The notes: generated from the letters alone by a model not told the origin. Positions 24,031-32,637 are shown, numbered from the stretch's first letter. The stretch is 64,000 nucleotides of DNA from Vibrio campbellii CAIM 519 = NBRC 15631 = ATCC 25920 (GCF_002163755.1 NZ_CP015863.1:1984001-2048000); one strand, 5' to 3'. Numbers and translations are program-made.

Positions 24031-24121
24031 TAACGCCGCATTAAGGTGTGAGCTGCGCTTGGCTATATTTGAGCGAAGCGAAAATGCCAAGCGTTTCGAA
24101 TCACTCTTAAATGCCTTGTTA
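24031..24121 (-). repeat. attC, class C (short)
   Basis: 91 bp; GAGCTGCGC/GCGTTTCGAATC arms. Closes the FMN reductase cassette. Confidence 0.93.
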
Positions 24122-24124
24122 GCA

Positions 24125-24700
24125 TTACAGTTCCCACCCAGACTTATATGTTCTAGCACTCAATAAACTACAGAGCTCATCCATTACTTTCATAGATTTT
24201 TCAAGCCTGGGTAGCCTTTCATCCGAAAGGGTATCATTGACCCAGTGACGATTATGAACATACAAGTTGTAAGGATTGATAACACACTTGAAATCAATGC
24301 TTAGTGACGTCGAGAGCGCAGAATCAGCCATGTAACTATGAGGTAGCCCCGCTGAGGTTACAAACGTCACCACTTTATCGAAGAGTGCGCCAGTTAAGCT
24401 ACCATCAGGAGGTGTAGACCCAACATATTCAATGTATTTCTTTAATTCAGAACAACATCCCCAGTTATAAATTGGGCTGCATAAAACAATACCACTCGCC
24501 TCAGACGTCAACTTATGTAACGCCTTATATTGTTCCGTATGATATATTTTGTCGTTGTCAAAATTTGGCACATCAAGTTCCGCCAAATCAACAAATTTAA
24601 CTTGTCTATCCAACGATTGTAGTTCGTCAATACATAGCTTAGCGATTTGACGACTTCGACTATTTGGATCCAAGCTCGAACTTACTACCAAAATGTACAT
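24125..24700 (-). CDS. NAD(P)H-dependent FMN reductase-like flavoprotein
   Basis: 191 residues, CAGGAG before ATG 24700. Flavodoxin-like fold: MYILVVSSSLDPNSRSRQIAKL (phosphate-binding loop), GIVLCSPIYNWGCCSELKKYIEYVG (flavin ring loop, P-I-Y-N-W-G), and KVVTFVTSAGLPHSY. NADPH:FMN or quinone/azo-reductase class; exact electron acceptor unknown. Confidence 0.85.
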   Translation of the reverse strand: MYILVVSSSLDPNSRSRQIAKLCIDELQSLDRQVKFVDLAELDVPNFDNDKIYHTEQYKALHKLTSEASGIVLCSPIYNWGCCSELKKYIEYVGSTPPDGSLTGALFDKVVTFVTSAGLPHSYMADSALSTSLSIDFKCVINPYNLYVHNRHWVNDTLSDERLPRLEKSMKVMDELCSLLSARTYKSGWEL

Positions 24701-24719
24701 GTTATCTCCTGTCGAATGC

Positions 24720-24839
24720 TAACGCCCTGTTAAGGTGTGAGCAACGCAATACCAAAGCCGCCGCATACCACCTTAAACACTAAAACCAACGCATAGTGAA
24801 AATGCCATGCGTTGCGAATCACTCTTGAACAGTTTGTTA
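24720..24839 (-). repeat. attC, class A
   Basis: 120 bp; closes the GNAT cassette and overlaps its stop. Open in the DUF3265-like peptide frame (24730 onwards). Confidence 0.95.
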
Positions 24840-25382
24840 TGCGTAATTTTTGACGCACTTTGTCATTGCTGTTTCCGAGACTGACAAACCATCGATTCGA
24901 TATTGATCGTTGAACTCTCCAACAACATTGAACCCTGATTTTAAGTAGAGGTTCTTTGCTGGAAAATTCTCTGATAATACACAAAGATCCAGCCAGTCAA
25001 TTTCAGCTTTTTCTTGGCAGAAACTTATCACAGCATCAATGAGTCTTTGACCAATACCTTGCTTCCTACAAGAAACATGTACACCCATACCGAGTAGAAC
25101 TCGATGAGAACGGCTTTCATCATTGTAGTGGCGAAGATCAATATGACCTTTGATACTTCCATACGTGTCTTTTACAACCCACAGCTTTCTCCAACCTACA
25201 TCGCCAAACTCATGGGAAAAACCTTGGATAAACTTTTCTTTTGTTGCTTCTGGAACTTCACTTTGCTCTCTGGACATTGGCTGAAAAAGAGGAACTTCGC
25301 CATTACCATTTTCAGACAGCTGATGTTCAAGATACGCAAAGAATGAAACTAAATCCGATTTATCCGCTTCTACAACTTCCAT
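24837..25382 (-). CDS. GNAT family N-acetyltransferase
   Basis: 181 residues. It has WRKLWVVKDTYGSIKGHIDL, MGVHVSCRKQGIGQRLIDAVISF (acetyl-CoA loop CRKQGIG) and WLDLCVLSENFPAKNLYLKSGF, a clear GNAT order. The Shine-Dalgarno sequence is weak (GGAG 14 bases upstream), so the start is less sure. Acceptor unknown. Confidence 0.85.
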   Translation of the reverse strand: MEVVEADKSDLVSFFAYLEHQLSENGNGEVPLFQPMSREQSEVPEATKEKFIQGFSHEFGDVGWRKLWVVKDTYGSIKGHIDLRHYNDESRSHRVLLGMGVHVSCRKQGIGQRLIDAVISFCQEKAEIDWLDLCVLSENFPAKNLYLKSGFNVVGEFNDQYRIDGLSVSETAMTKCVKNYA

Positions 25383-25411
25383 CTAATATTCTGTACTCCA
25401 TCAATTACGCA

Positions 25412-25531
25412 TAACGCCTTGTTAAGGTGTGAGGCACGCAATACCGAAGCTGACGCATAACACCTTAACCACTAAAACCAACGCATAGTAAAAATGCCAC
25501 GCGTGCCGAATCACTCTTGAACAATTTGTTA
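25412..25531 (-). repeat. attC, class B
   Basis: 120 bp; closes the second GST cassette and overlaps its stop. Confidence 0.95.
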
Positions 25532-26173
25532 TGAGTATGACTCAAAGGGTGTAAGATCAATCCCCTCAAAATCACAAACGGCTCTTATTACTGGATTACG
25601 ACAGAGACGTTTCAGATAATCCGATAAGTGCTGATAACTCTCCACATGCGCCTCTTCTGGTAGCCACCCAGCCAACATGAACAGAAAGTAATCGCATGCA
25701 GTTAACTCATTTCCGATTAAGTATTCATGTTGCTTAAGTTGCTCATCAAGAATGGGTAAAACTTCCATAATGCGAGAGTTTTGAGCCGAGACTATATCTG
25801 AAGCCCCTAGTTCACTAGTTGTGTGACGCTTTGGGTAATAGCGAATCATTAATTCTGACTGTAGCGTATTGTTAAGAAATGCTAGCCATTGAAAGAATAA
25901 AGGACGCTTTGCATCACCCAATGCTGGCATTAACCCTGATTCAGGGTGTAATTCACAAATATGAATACAGATCGCAACACTTTCAAAAACCGCCTGCCCA
26001 TCGACAATCAGAGTTGGAATACGACCCGCAGGGTTCAATCTGAGATAGTCTTTCTTTTTGTGGGATTGAGCCTTCTTGTCTACCAACAACAATTCAAAGT
26101 CAGCTTTCACATGCTGCAATAGAAAGTGTGGAGCCAAACTCGCGCTGTTTGGATAGTAGTAAAGCTTGAACAA
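25529..26173 (-). CDS. Glutathione S-transferase family protein
   Basis: 214 residues from TTG 26173, chosen because AAGGAG lies 6 bases upstream; an ATG at 26209 sits on the cassette boundary and adds 12 residues. N-terminal FKLYYYPNSASLAPHFLLQH with the active Ser in NSAS, cis-Pro AGRIPTLIVDG, FESVAICIHI; C-terminal LIGNELTACDYFLFML. Bacterial beta/theta-like GST; substrate unknown. Confidence 0.87.
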   Translation of the reverse strand: MFKLYYYPNSASLAPHFLLQHVKADFELLLVDKKAQSHKKKDYLRLNPAGRIPTLIVDGQAVFESVAICIHICELHPESGLMPALGDAKRPLFFQWLAFLNNTLQSELMIRYYPKRHTTSELGASDIVSAQNSRIMEVLPILDEQLKQHEYLIGNELTACDYFLFMLAGWLPEEAHVESYQHLSDYLKRLCRNPVIRAVCDFEGIDLTPFESYS

Positions 26174-26208
26174 ATTAGGCTCCTTGCCTGTAATTCTGGG
26201 GGTACTCA

Positions 26209-26328
26209 TAACGCCCTGTTAAGGTGTGAGCAACGCAATGCCGAAGCTACCGCATACCACCTTAAACACTCAACACAACGCATAGTGAAAATGCCACACG
26301 TTGCGAATCACTCTTGAACAGTTTGTTA
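26209..26328 (-). repeat. attC, class A
   Basis: 120 bp; loop reads GCCACACGTT. Closes GrpB cassette copy 2. Confidence 0.95.
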
Positions 26329-26799
26329 TGCCTGTCCTAACACACGCTCAATAAAAGCTGATTTTTTCCGACGATACTCTTCGTGAGACCAACCTGTACA
26401 AGACATTTTCAGCTCATTGTATCGTTGAACTAACTCAGGACTTCTACGGAGTTTGTCTCTAAACCCCACAAAAAAGTCAAATTCCGAACCATTGGCTACA
26501 ACTTGAAAAACGACATCCTCACCTGAGCTATTTTCCAGCATGCAAAGCTCCGGAGTTCTTAACGTATCGGATTTTTCTTTGAAACCTAGAGTAGAAAGTA
26601 ACTTTACTGCATTCTCAAGTTCCTTGCCGTTAACACCAACAAGTATGTCTAGGTCACCTTTAGATACAGCATTAGGGATTGAGGAAGCTCCAATATGCTC
26701 AATAGATGCATCTGGAAGTAAAGCAGCTATCTCAAGTTCGTACTTACGATACAGGTTTTCGCAAGATGTCTGATATTCATCTGCTTTGTAAAACTCCAT
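26326..26799 (-). CDS. GrpB-like nucleotidyltransferase, copy 2
   Basis: 157 residues, GGGAG before ATG 26799. Nearly the same protein as 20375-20848, but the catalytic GS reads GA here (IEHIGASSIPNAVSKGDLDI), while DxD is kept. Loss of the GS serine may weaken nucleotide binding. Other differences are scattered. Its attC is also of class A, so copies have diverged after an older duplication. Confidence 0.85.
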   Translation of the reverse strand: MEFYKADEYQTSCENLYRKYELEIAALLPDASIEHIGASSIPNAVSKGDLDILVGVNGKELENAVKLLSTLGFKEKSDTLRTPELCMLENSSGEDVVFQVVANGSEFDFFVGFRDKLRRSPELVQRYNELKMSCTGWSHEEYRRKKSAFIERVLGQA

Positions 26800-26817
26800 A
26801 TTTTCTCCCAAAAGGCA

Positions 26818-26936
26818 TAACGCCCTCTTAAGTGGTGAGCAACGCAATGCGATGTTTCCGTACACCACCTAAATCACTGAATTTGCCGCAAACCACAAAT
26901 GCCACGCGTTGCGAATCCGTCTTAAAGCGTTTGTTA
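26818..26936 (-). repeat. attC, class G
   Basis: 119 bp; CCCTCTTAAGTGG end. Closes the GNAT cassette. Confidence 0.93.
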
Positions 26937-27431
26937 TGCTTGTGCCAAAGACAAGCTCATATTCAGACTAGTTTCCTTTCGACCTGATTCAAAAATCACT
27001 TCGTTGTTTAGTCCTGTGTATTTAAAGCCAAACTTTTCATACAAGTTTTGCGCCACGACATTTGATTTATATACATCTAATCTTAACTCTTTGAAACCAA
27101 AACGCTGACCATCCATCAATACTGTTTTCAGTAACCTTTTAGCAATTCCTTGTCCTCTAAAATCAGCATGTACTTGAGCACCTACAAATCCTATTTCGTC
27201 TGTACCCATGCCGCACATAGTTCCCGGAAAAGCTTCTATGCTAGCGACAACCTTATTATCAACGATTGCTATAAATTGAGGAATTTGTTGTTTGGTAATC
27301 CTATTTAGAACAACTTCAATTTTGTCTTTTGGTGGCGGTGGGCTCCGTAGATATGCACCCTCGTCATACACCCCTTGCCAAAGTTCCCAAAATCCATCTA
27401 AGTCATCAGAACAGATTCTTCGAATTTCCAT
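26934..27431 (-). CDS. GNAT family N-acetyltransferase
   Basis: 165 residues, start MEIRRICSDDLDGFWELW at 27431 (GGAGAAAAT upstream). Acetyl-CoA loop DFRGQGIAKRLLKTVL, then LRLDVYKSNVVAQNLYEKFGF. Leader bases before the ATG resemble those of both GrpB copies, suggesting shared cassette 5' ends. Acceptor unknown. Confidence 0.87.
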   Translation of the reverse strand: MEIRRICSDDLDGFWELWQGVYDEGAYLRSPPPPKDKIEVVLNRITKQQIPQFIAIVDNKVVASIEAFPGTMCGMGTDEIGFVGAQVHADFRGQGIAKRLLKTVLMDGQRFGFKELRLDVYKSNVVAQNLYEKFGFKYTGLNNEVIFESGRKETSLNMSLSLAQA

Positions 27432-27448
27432 ATTTTCTCCAAAAAGCA

Positions 27449-27568
27449 TAACGCCCTGTTAAGGGGTGAGCAACGCAATACCAAAGCCGCTGCATACCAC
27501 CTTAAACACTTAAACCAACGCATAGTAAAAATGCCACGCGTTGCGAATCTCTCTTGAACAGTTTGTTA
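27449..27568 (-). repeat. attC, class A
   Basis: 120 bp; GAATCTCTCTTG variant. Closes the small zinc-ribbon cassette. Confidence 0.95.
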
Positions 27569-27617
27569 GTATTCAGACCCAACCTGTTACACCGAACTTA
27601 AAAAGAAGTCTTATTTG

Positions 27618-27851
27618 TCAGTTCTCTATCGTCTTGATACCACAGTTTTCACAGATCGTATGTCGAGAAAACTCATCCATAGAAGCTAAAAATGGACCAA
27701 CTGCCCAGCCTTTGATTAACCCAGCAATAAACTCTTTACGCTTTTGATGTTTTACACCAGCAAAAGGACTTGGGTTCCTAATCAATACGGTAATATGTTT
27801 GGATTTAATGTTGCAAGCAGAACACTGATATTTGTCTATCTGATGAAGCAC
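27618..27851 (-). CDS. Small zinc-ribbon hypothetical protein
   Basis: 77 residues from GTG 27851 behind AGGAGGG. YQCSACNIKS near the N-terminus and TICENCGIKT near the C-terminus form a two-knuckle CxxC...CxxC site; the middle is KRKEFIAGLIKGWAVGPFLA. Metal binding is likely, function unknown. Confidence 0.7.
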   Translation of the reverse strand: MLHQIDKYQCSACNIKSKHITVLIRNPSPFAGVKHQKRKEFIAGLIKGWAVGPFLASMDEFSRHTICENCGIKTIEN

Positions 27852-27870
27852 TAATTTCCCTCCTGAATAC

Positions 27871-27990
27871 TAACGCCGCATTAAGGTGTGAAACACGCGA
27901 CCACGACTCCTAATTTTACCACCGTAAACACTGAACTTAACCCAAACCAAAAATGCCAAGCGTGCTGAATCACTCTTAAATGCTTTGTTA
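27871..27990 (-). repeat. attC, class H
   Basis: 120 bp; GAAACACGC/GCGTGCTGAATC arms. Closes APH-like copy 2, whose sister copy carries a class C site. Confidence 0.94.
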
Positions 27991-28776
27991 TAAGCACTTT
28001 TTGCCCATCAAAGCCTCTGTAATGTACTCACAGTTACTTTGCATATACTCGATATCTGCTAGATATGCGAGATGATGGCCATCATTGATATTAGAGATAA
28101 ATGCTTGATTTCCATTACGTGCTTCGCTGTGCATATGGTCAACTAAAGCCTGAACCCTATCTATCATTGTTTGCACTATACTCTGACGCTCTATTTCGGG
28201 TAAACCGTAGGCATCACAGAACTGTTTCGCTCGCAATGACTGTGATGATAAATCACCCATTGCATCGTACTTGTGAGTCTTAAACGGAGCCCAACAATAG
28301 AGAGCATAAGCAACATCCCAAACTCTAGGCGCTGGATGTGCAGTATCAAAGTCAATAATACCAACCGCCTTTGAACCGTGCAGAGACACGTTATATGGTG
28401 CATAGTCACCGTGACAGATAACTTCTATTGGCTCACGAACAGGGAGCATCCATTCTAATGTGTCATTTGAGTGTTGTGACAAGAACGAACTAGACGCATC
28501 ATGATATGAACGAAGCAAACTAGCTGCTGAAATCAGCGCTTCTTCTGTAGCAATATTGCCTTTAAGCGGGTAATTAAAGACCTCACCATCGACAAAAGAT
28601 AAGACCTCGTTACCCTTATCATCAAAGCCGAAAGGCTTAGGAGCCGCATGAAATCCATTTTTGGCAATATACGAGAGTAAATAATGCACTGTTTCAGACC
28701 ACTTGCCACGAGGTCGGTAAACGCGATTTTCAGAGCGAAAAATTTGCCCCTCTCGCCCACCTTGAAGTTCTTCCAT
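27988..28776 (-). CDS. Aminoglycoside phosphotransferase-like kinase, copy 2
   Basis: 262 residues, differing from 13097-13885 at only a few positions, e.g. VHYLLSY for VHCLLSY and QSNCEYITE for QSNGRYITE. All kinase motifs are kept (HGDYAPYN, IIDFD). Because the gene is copied but the attC is of another class, the copying involved recombination at or near the 3' boundary, not simple whole-cassette duplication. Confidence 0.85.
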   Translation of the reverse strand: MEELQGGREGQIFRSENRVYRPRGKWSETVHYLLSYIAKNGFHAAPKPFGFDDKGNEVLSFVDGEVFNYPLKGNIATEEALISAASLLRSYHDASSSFLSQHSNDTLEWMLPVREPIEVICHGDYAPYNVSLHGSKAVGIIDFDTAHPAPRVWDVAYALYCWAPFKTHKYDAMGDLSSQSLRAKQFCDAYGLPEIERQSIVQTMIDRVQALVDHMHSEARNGNQAFISNINDGHHLAYLADIEYMQSNCEYITEALMGKKCL

Positions 28777-28809
28777 TGATATCCTTATGTATGACTTGTT
28801 AAGTGCTTA

Positions 28810-28929
28810 TAACGCCTTGTTAAGGTGTGAGGCACGCAATACCGAAGCCTCCGCATTCCACCTTAACCACTAAAACCAACGCATAGTAAAAATGCCACGC
28901 GTGCCGAATCACTCTTGAACAATTTGTTA
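28810..28929 (-). repeat. attC, class B
   Basis: 120 bp; closes HIT cassette copy 1. Confidence 0.95.
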
Positions 28930-28946
28930 GCATACTTTTTCAATGC

Positions 28947-29348
28947 TCATAGATCTTTAAGTGATTCTCTTAGTTTATCCATAGTTTGAATTCCAAGTTC
29001 ACTACTAACCCAACCGTACTGGTCTCCATGAAACCTAGGGAAAATATGCAAATGGTAGTGATCGAGCTCGTTGAAATGAGGTGCCTCTCCATTGTTTTGC
29101 ATAAAGCCGATACCATCGGGATTGAACTTAGCTTCTATACGTTTATACAAATCTCTTGCAACGTCGGTGATCTCAAAAAACACAGACTCAGGCAGGTCAA
29201 TGAATGTACGGTATTGAGTCTTAGGACAAATTAAAATATGCCCAAAGTTGATCGGATCATGGTCTGCAAAAGCTATAACTTGGTCAGATTCGTACACGAT
29301 GACCGAGTCAATTTCACGATTAACAATTTGTTCGACTATCGTAGCCAT
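28947..29348 (-). CDS. HIT-family hydrolase, copy 1
   Basis: 133 residues, start MATIVEQIVNREIDS at 29348. Histidine triad HYHLHIFPR with the preceding INFGHILICPK strand. HIT proteins hydrolyse AMP-linked or dinucleoside polyphosphate substrates; this resembles Hint/Ap4A-hydrolase forms. The protein is identical to copy 2 (33319-33720), but its ribosome site reads AGGTG instead of AGGAG. Confidence 0.88.
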   Translation of the reverse strand: MATIVEQIVNREIDSVIVYESDQVIAFADHDPINFGHILICPKTQYRTFIDLPESVFFEITDVARDLYKRIEAKFNPDGIGFMQNNGEAPHFNELDHYHLHIFPRFHGDQYGWVSSELGIQTMDKLRESLKDL

Positions 29349-29370
29349 CTGAACACCTATCAAAGTATGC

Positions 29371-29490
29371 TAACGCCCTGTTAAGGGGTAAGCAACGCAA
29401 TACCGATGTCGCTGCATTCCACCTTAATCACTAAAACCAACGCATAGTAAAAATGCCACGCGTTGCGAATCCCTCTTGAACAGTTTGTTA
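29371..29490 (-). repeat. attC, class A
   Basis: 120 bp; GGGGTAAGCAACGC variant. Closes the HAD cassette and overlaps its stop. Confidence 0.95.
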
Positions 29491-29976
29491 GCTTTTGGAG
29501 CTTCCGTTTACAAGATCGTGGACCCAGATAAAACCACAACTTGCGCTTTCCGCTGCAATTTTATCTTTAAGGCGATCACCTACGAAAACCGTCGATGCTG
29601 GCTCGACACCAAAATGCGCTATTATGCGCTTTAACATTCCGCCTGCTGGCTTTCTACAGTCACATTCACCATCAATGGCATGCGGGCAAAACTGAATGGC
29701 TTCTCTATCCGGAAGAAAACCAAAAACGCCTATGACCATATCATTAAGGAGTTGCAGACTTGCCTCCTCTGTAAACTCCCCCCTAGATATACCCGGTTGA
29801 TTTGTCGCGATACCAAATTTTTTGGATGTCCAATCGTATTCGCTGAGGACATCACAAACATCACCTTTTAACACCCACTCCCCGTGTGCAAGCGGATAAA
29901 ACTGACCTTCAACAGTGCACTCCCGTAGTGTACCGTCAGCATCAAAGATGACCAATTCATACCTATTCAAATCCAT
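29488..29976 (-). CDS. HAD-IIIA phosphatase, heptose-bisphosphatase (GmhB)-like
   Basis: 162 residues, start MDLNRYELVIFDADGTLREC at 29976 with AGAGG. HAD motif I DADGTL (the two nucleophile/acid Asp), motif II ATNQPGISRG, the zinc loop CPHAIDGECDCRKP typical of GmhB/HisB-N, and motif IV VFVGDRLKD. Probable phosphatase on a sugar bisphosphate or similar; the true GmhB is expected elsewhere. Confidence 0.85.
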   Translation of the reverse strand: MDLNRYELVIFDADGTLRECTVEGQFYPLAHGEWVLKGDVCDVLSEYDWTSKKFGIATNQPGISRGEFTEEASLQLLNDMVIGVFGFLPDREAIQFCPHAIDGECDCRKPAGGMLKRIIAHFGVEPASTVFVGDRLKDKIAAESASCGFIWVHDLVNGSSKS

Positions 29977-30005
29977 TGAATACCTCTTTGAGTTCTGTAG
30001 AAAGC

Positions 30006-30128
30006 TAACGCCCAATTAAGGGGTGAACAACGCTTCCACCCAAACCTAAAGCATTGTGCCATAAACACTAAATTTGAAGTAGAACCAAAAATGCCAAGCG
30101 TTGTGAATCCCTCTTAAATTGCTTGTTA
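30006..30128 (-). repeat. attC, class F
   Basis: 123 bp; matches the site at 9574-9696 base for base by eye, though the attached genes differ. Closes the GNAT cassette. Confidence 0.95.
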
Positions 30129-30620
30129 TGTGCGTGCTAAACGATAGCGCCTTACTGTGCCTTCATTGTCATCTGTATAGTTACCCAGATATTCACCACC
30201 GCAGTTTTCTATAACCTTTTGAGATGCTGGATTATCAATTGAACAGGTAACAATAACCGAGTCAGTTACAACATGGTCGCGCACCCAAGCCAGGAGAAAT
30301 GAAGCGACACCTTTGCCGCGAACTGATGGTTTAGTCTCGTAACCAACATGCCCTATCACATTCTCTACGTTCGCATTTGTCCCAGTGCGAACTCGAATAG
30401 CACCTAGGATTTCAGAGTTTGAAATGCAGTAGTACGTTGTACTTGGCAAATACCCATTTGGTAATTCGGAGGTTGCCTTAGACCTCTCAACCAAACCTGA
30501 CAAATAGGCTTCAGGGTTTAGCTCAACATTTTCGTATTTGGGGATACCCGAATCGAAGCATTCTTTCGCATAACTGGCTAACATTGGAGCTAAATCAGGG
30601 CTAGCTTCTACTACTTCCAT
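30126..30620 (-). CDS. GNAT family N-acetyltransferase
   Basis: 164 residues, GAGGAAAAT before the ATG. TTYYCISNSEILGAIRVRTG, IGHVGYETKPSVRGKGVASFLLAW (acetyl-CoA loop VRGKGV) and SIDNPASQKVIENCGGEYLG. Same subfamily as 18408-18926. Acceptor unknown. Confidence 0.87.
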   Translation of the reverse strand: MEVVEASPDLAPMLASYAKECFDSGIPKYENVELNPEAYLSGLVERSKATSELPNGYLPSTTYYCISNSEILGAIRVRTGTNANVENVIGHVGYETKPSVRGKGVASFLLAWVRDHVVTDSVIVTCSIDNPASQKVIENCGGEYLGNYTDDNEGTVRRYRLART

Positions 30621-30642
30621 GTCTATTTTCCTCTACAGCACA

Positions 30643-30762
30643 TAACGCCCTGTTAAGGTGTGAGCAACGCAATACCGAAGCCACTGCATACTACCTTAAA
30701 CACTAAAACCAACGCATAGTAAAAATGCCACGCGTTGGGAATCACTCTTAAACAGTTTGTTA
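30643..30762 (-). repeat. attC, class A
   Basis: 120 bp; GCGTTGGGAATC variant. Closes the one-TM cassette. Confidence 0.95.
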
Positions 30763-30766
30763 TAAA

Positions 30767-31252
30767 TCAATTCGTTTTGGTTTCGACTACAGCTGATGAC
30801 GCTTGAAAGTAATCTTGATAGAAAGCAGAATTTCCCACTTTGATACCAGCAGTGAATACCGCAATAATAAAAACAGCTGCACCTAGCCAGTGTTTCACTT
30901 CCACATGTTTAACCAACCAGAATAAAGTTACCTTCTCGGGATAAGCAACACCACTGCTCTCTTGCTGTACACCTGCTTCAAGTTCGCTCGCTGTTTTCAT
31001 TGTTTTACCAAAAACAATAGCTTGATTAACTATACCTATCGCTTCATTAATGTTGTTAACAGCGTCTTGCTTGCTTCCTATCCTGTACGTAACTAAAGCA
31101 GCCGATTTAGCTTGTTCAAATACACGTTCGTGCTTTTGGCTGAAGTGTAATAGTGGCTGCACTTCATCGCACCATGCTTCAAAATTTTCTATGCTGCCAA
31201 ACTTATAACCTCGGCGCTTTTGGTGCTTTTCTAATTCTTCAATAAATTCCAC
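30767..31252 (-). CDS. Hypothetical protein with C-terminal TM segment
   Basis: 161 residues from GTG 31252 (CGGAGG upstream). Soluble helical N-terminal part (EELEKHQKRRGYKFGSIENF), Glu-rich linker, one membrane span near 123-140 (WLGAAVFIIAVFTAGIKVG), short polar tail. Likely tail-anchored in the inner membrane. Family not recognised. Confidence 0.7.
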   Translation of the reverse strand: MEFIEELEKHQKRRGYKFGSIENFEAWCDEVQPLLHFSQKHERVFEQAKSAALVTYRIGSKQDAVNNINEAIGIVNQAIVFGKTMKTASELEAGVQQESSGVAYPEKVTLFWLVKHVEVKHWLGAAVFIIAVFTAGIKVGNSAFYQDYFQASSAVVETKTN

Positions 31253-31269
31253 AAAACCTCCGTGATTTA

Positions 31270-31389
31270 TAACGCCCTGCTAAGGGGTGAGCAACGCAAT
31301 ACCGAAGCCGCTGCAAACCACCTAAATCACTAAAATCAACGCATAGTAAAAATGCCACGCGTTGCGAATCCCTCTTGAGCAGTTTGTTA
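31270..31389 (-). repeat. attC, class A
   Basis: 120 bp; CCCTGCTAAGG end. Closes the small two-TM cassette. Confidence 0.95.
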
Positions 31390-31423
31390 TGTGAAATTTT
31401 TGCTCGCCCTCACCATTAGTTTG

Positions 31424-31621
31424 CTAACCATCAACTTTAGGTTTGATAGGTGCAATAACCATATAGATAACCCAAGCAAACCAAGAAACAAAGAGTATGG
31501 TAAGTACCCAAGCGAGCTTTTCTCGACCTGTGGTTTTATTGGATTTTAAAACTAATACAAATGGAGTTAACCAGACGATAAAAACTGCCCATATCATCAC
31601 TGAACCGTATATAGAATTCAT
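31424..31621 (-). CDS. Small membrane protein, two TM segments
   Basis: 65 residues: VMIWAVFIVWLTPFVLVLKS, a basic loop NKTTGREKLAW, then VLTILFVSWFAWVIYMVIAPIKPK. The K-W-hydrophobic-Y-I-AP pattern recalls phospholipase-D N-terminal and superinfection-immunity families of small inner-membrane proteins. AGGGATG precedes ATG 31621. Function unproven. Confidence 0.7.
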   Translation of the reverse strand: MNSIYGSVMIWAVFIVWLTPFVLVLKSNKTTGREKLAWVLTILFVSWFAWVIYMVIAPIKPKVDG

Positions 31622-31746
31622 AAAACATCCCTGTGGTTATATAGTCTTATTCCTTTAGATAACCATGACAGAGGCGAAGAAGCAATGTTAGTTCAGCAAA
31701 TACATAAACTTACGTTCAATTATGATGTAGAAACCAAAATTACACA

Positions 31747-31869
31747 TAACGCGCAGTTAAGGTGTGAGAGACGCAGATCCACCCTAACCTAAAATAAACT
31801 CTGATAAATCCGTGCCTATTTGGGCACTAAAACCCCAATGCGTTTCGAATCGGCTTGAACGTCTTGTTA
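31747..31869 (-). repeat. attC, class D
   Basis: 123 bp; second copy of the CGCGCAG-type site, one base longer than 4722-4843. Closes ORF-less cassette copy 2. Confidence 0.94.
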
Positions 31870-32159
31870 TTCCGCAACCAAAGCCGGCTATGTTTACGCC
31901 TAATCTTTTGATATTACGAGAAATTTTCGGCATGCAGGCAAAAATCGAAGCCGAAGTATTTGGCAGCTCACTACCTTAAATCGCTTTAGCGTCACTCTTT
32001 AATTGCTGCGCCATATTAAGGTGCGCTTAAAGCGCTTTAAGGCTAGCATGGAAATGACCAATATTCGCCCTTTTCGCCGCTTTTCCACCCTATTACCCCG
32101 CCACTTTCACTCTTAGGCTACAACCACGTACATTCAGCCTGAGAGATCCGTTGCGGAAA
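31870..32159 (-). other. ORF-less cassette body, copy 2
   Basis: 290 bases, differing from 4844-5133 at only a handful of positions (e.g. CAACCAAAGCC for CAACTAAAGTC). No ORF in either copy. Conservation without a frame supports a non-coding role or recent copying. Confidence 0.7.
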
Positions 32160-32279
32160 TAACGCCTTGCTAAGGTGTGAGCAACGCAATACCTTAGCTC
32201 CCGCATATCACCTTAATCACATAAACCAACGCATAGTAAAAATGCCACGCGTTGCGAATCACTCTTAAGCAATTTGTTA
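32160..32279 (-). repeat. attC, class A
   Basis: 120 bp; CCTTGCTAAGG end. Closes the 116-residue zinc-ribbon cassette. Confidence 0.95.
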
Positions 32280-32627
32280 GGTATTTTTTGCCCGTTTTCG
32301 CGCTGGCTTTTGAAACACTGATTTTGGTACAGCGGTAGACTTTTGTTTAGTTGTGACTTCTTTTTCATCAAACGGATTGCCCCGTCCAGGTGTAAATATA
32401 TAACCACTCTCGAATAGAGGTCGTAACTTTTCCCATGCCTTAATATCATGCTGCTTTGGAGCTTTAAACGCTGAACCTGTTTCGTACGTTTTTCCATGAC
32501 ATTGAGGACAAACTACCTCATATGTGACCTCTGTCCAAGTACCAGATTTGGACTGGTCATACTTATGCTTTTTAAACACCTTCCTACAATTAAGGCACGC
32601 AAATTTTGAAGTAATACTTGATTTCAT
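32277..32627 (-). CDS. Zinc-ribbon hypothetical protein
   Basis: 116 residues. FACLNCRKVFKKHKYD and VVCPQCHGKTYETG make one CxxC...CxxC ribbon in the N-terminal half; the rest is basic and disordered (VPKSVFQKPARKRAKNT). Possible nucleic-acid binder. Stop overlaps attC. Confidence 0.7.
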   Translation of the reverse strand: MKSSITSKFACLNCRKVFKKHKYDQSKSGTWTEVTYEVVCPQCHGKTYETGSAFKAPKQHDIKAWEKLRPLFESGYIFTPGRGNPFDEKEVTTKQKSTAVPKSVFQKPARKRAKNT

Positions 32628-32637
32628 ACCGAATACC

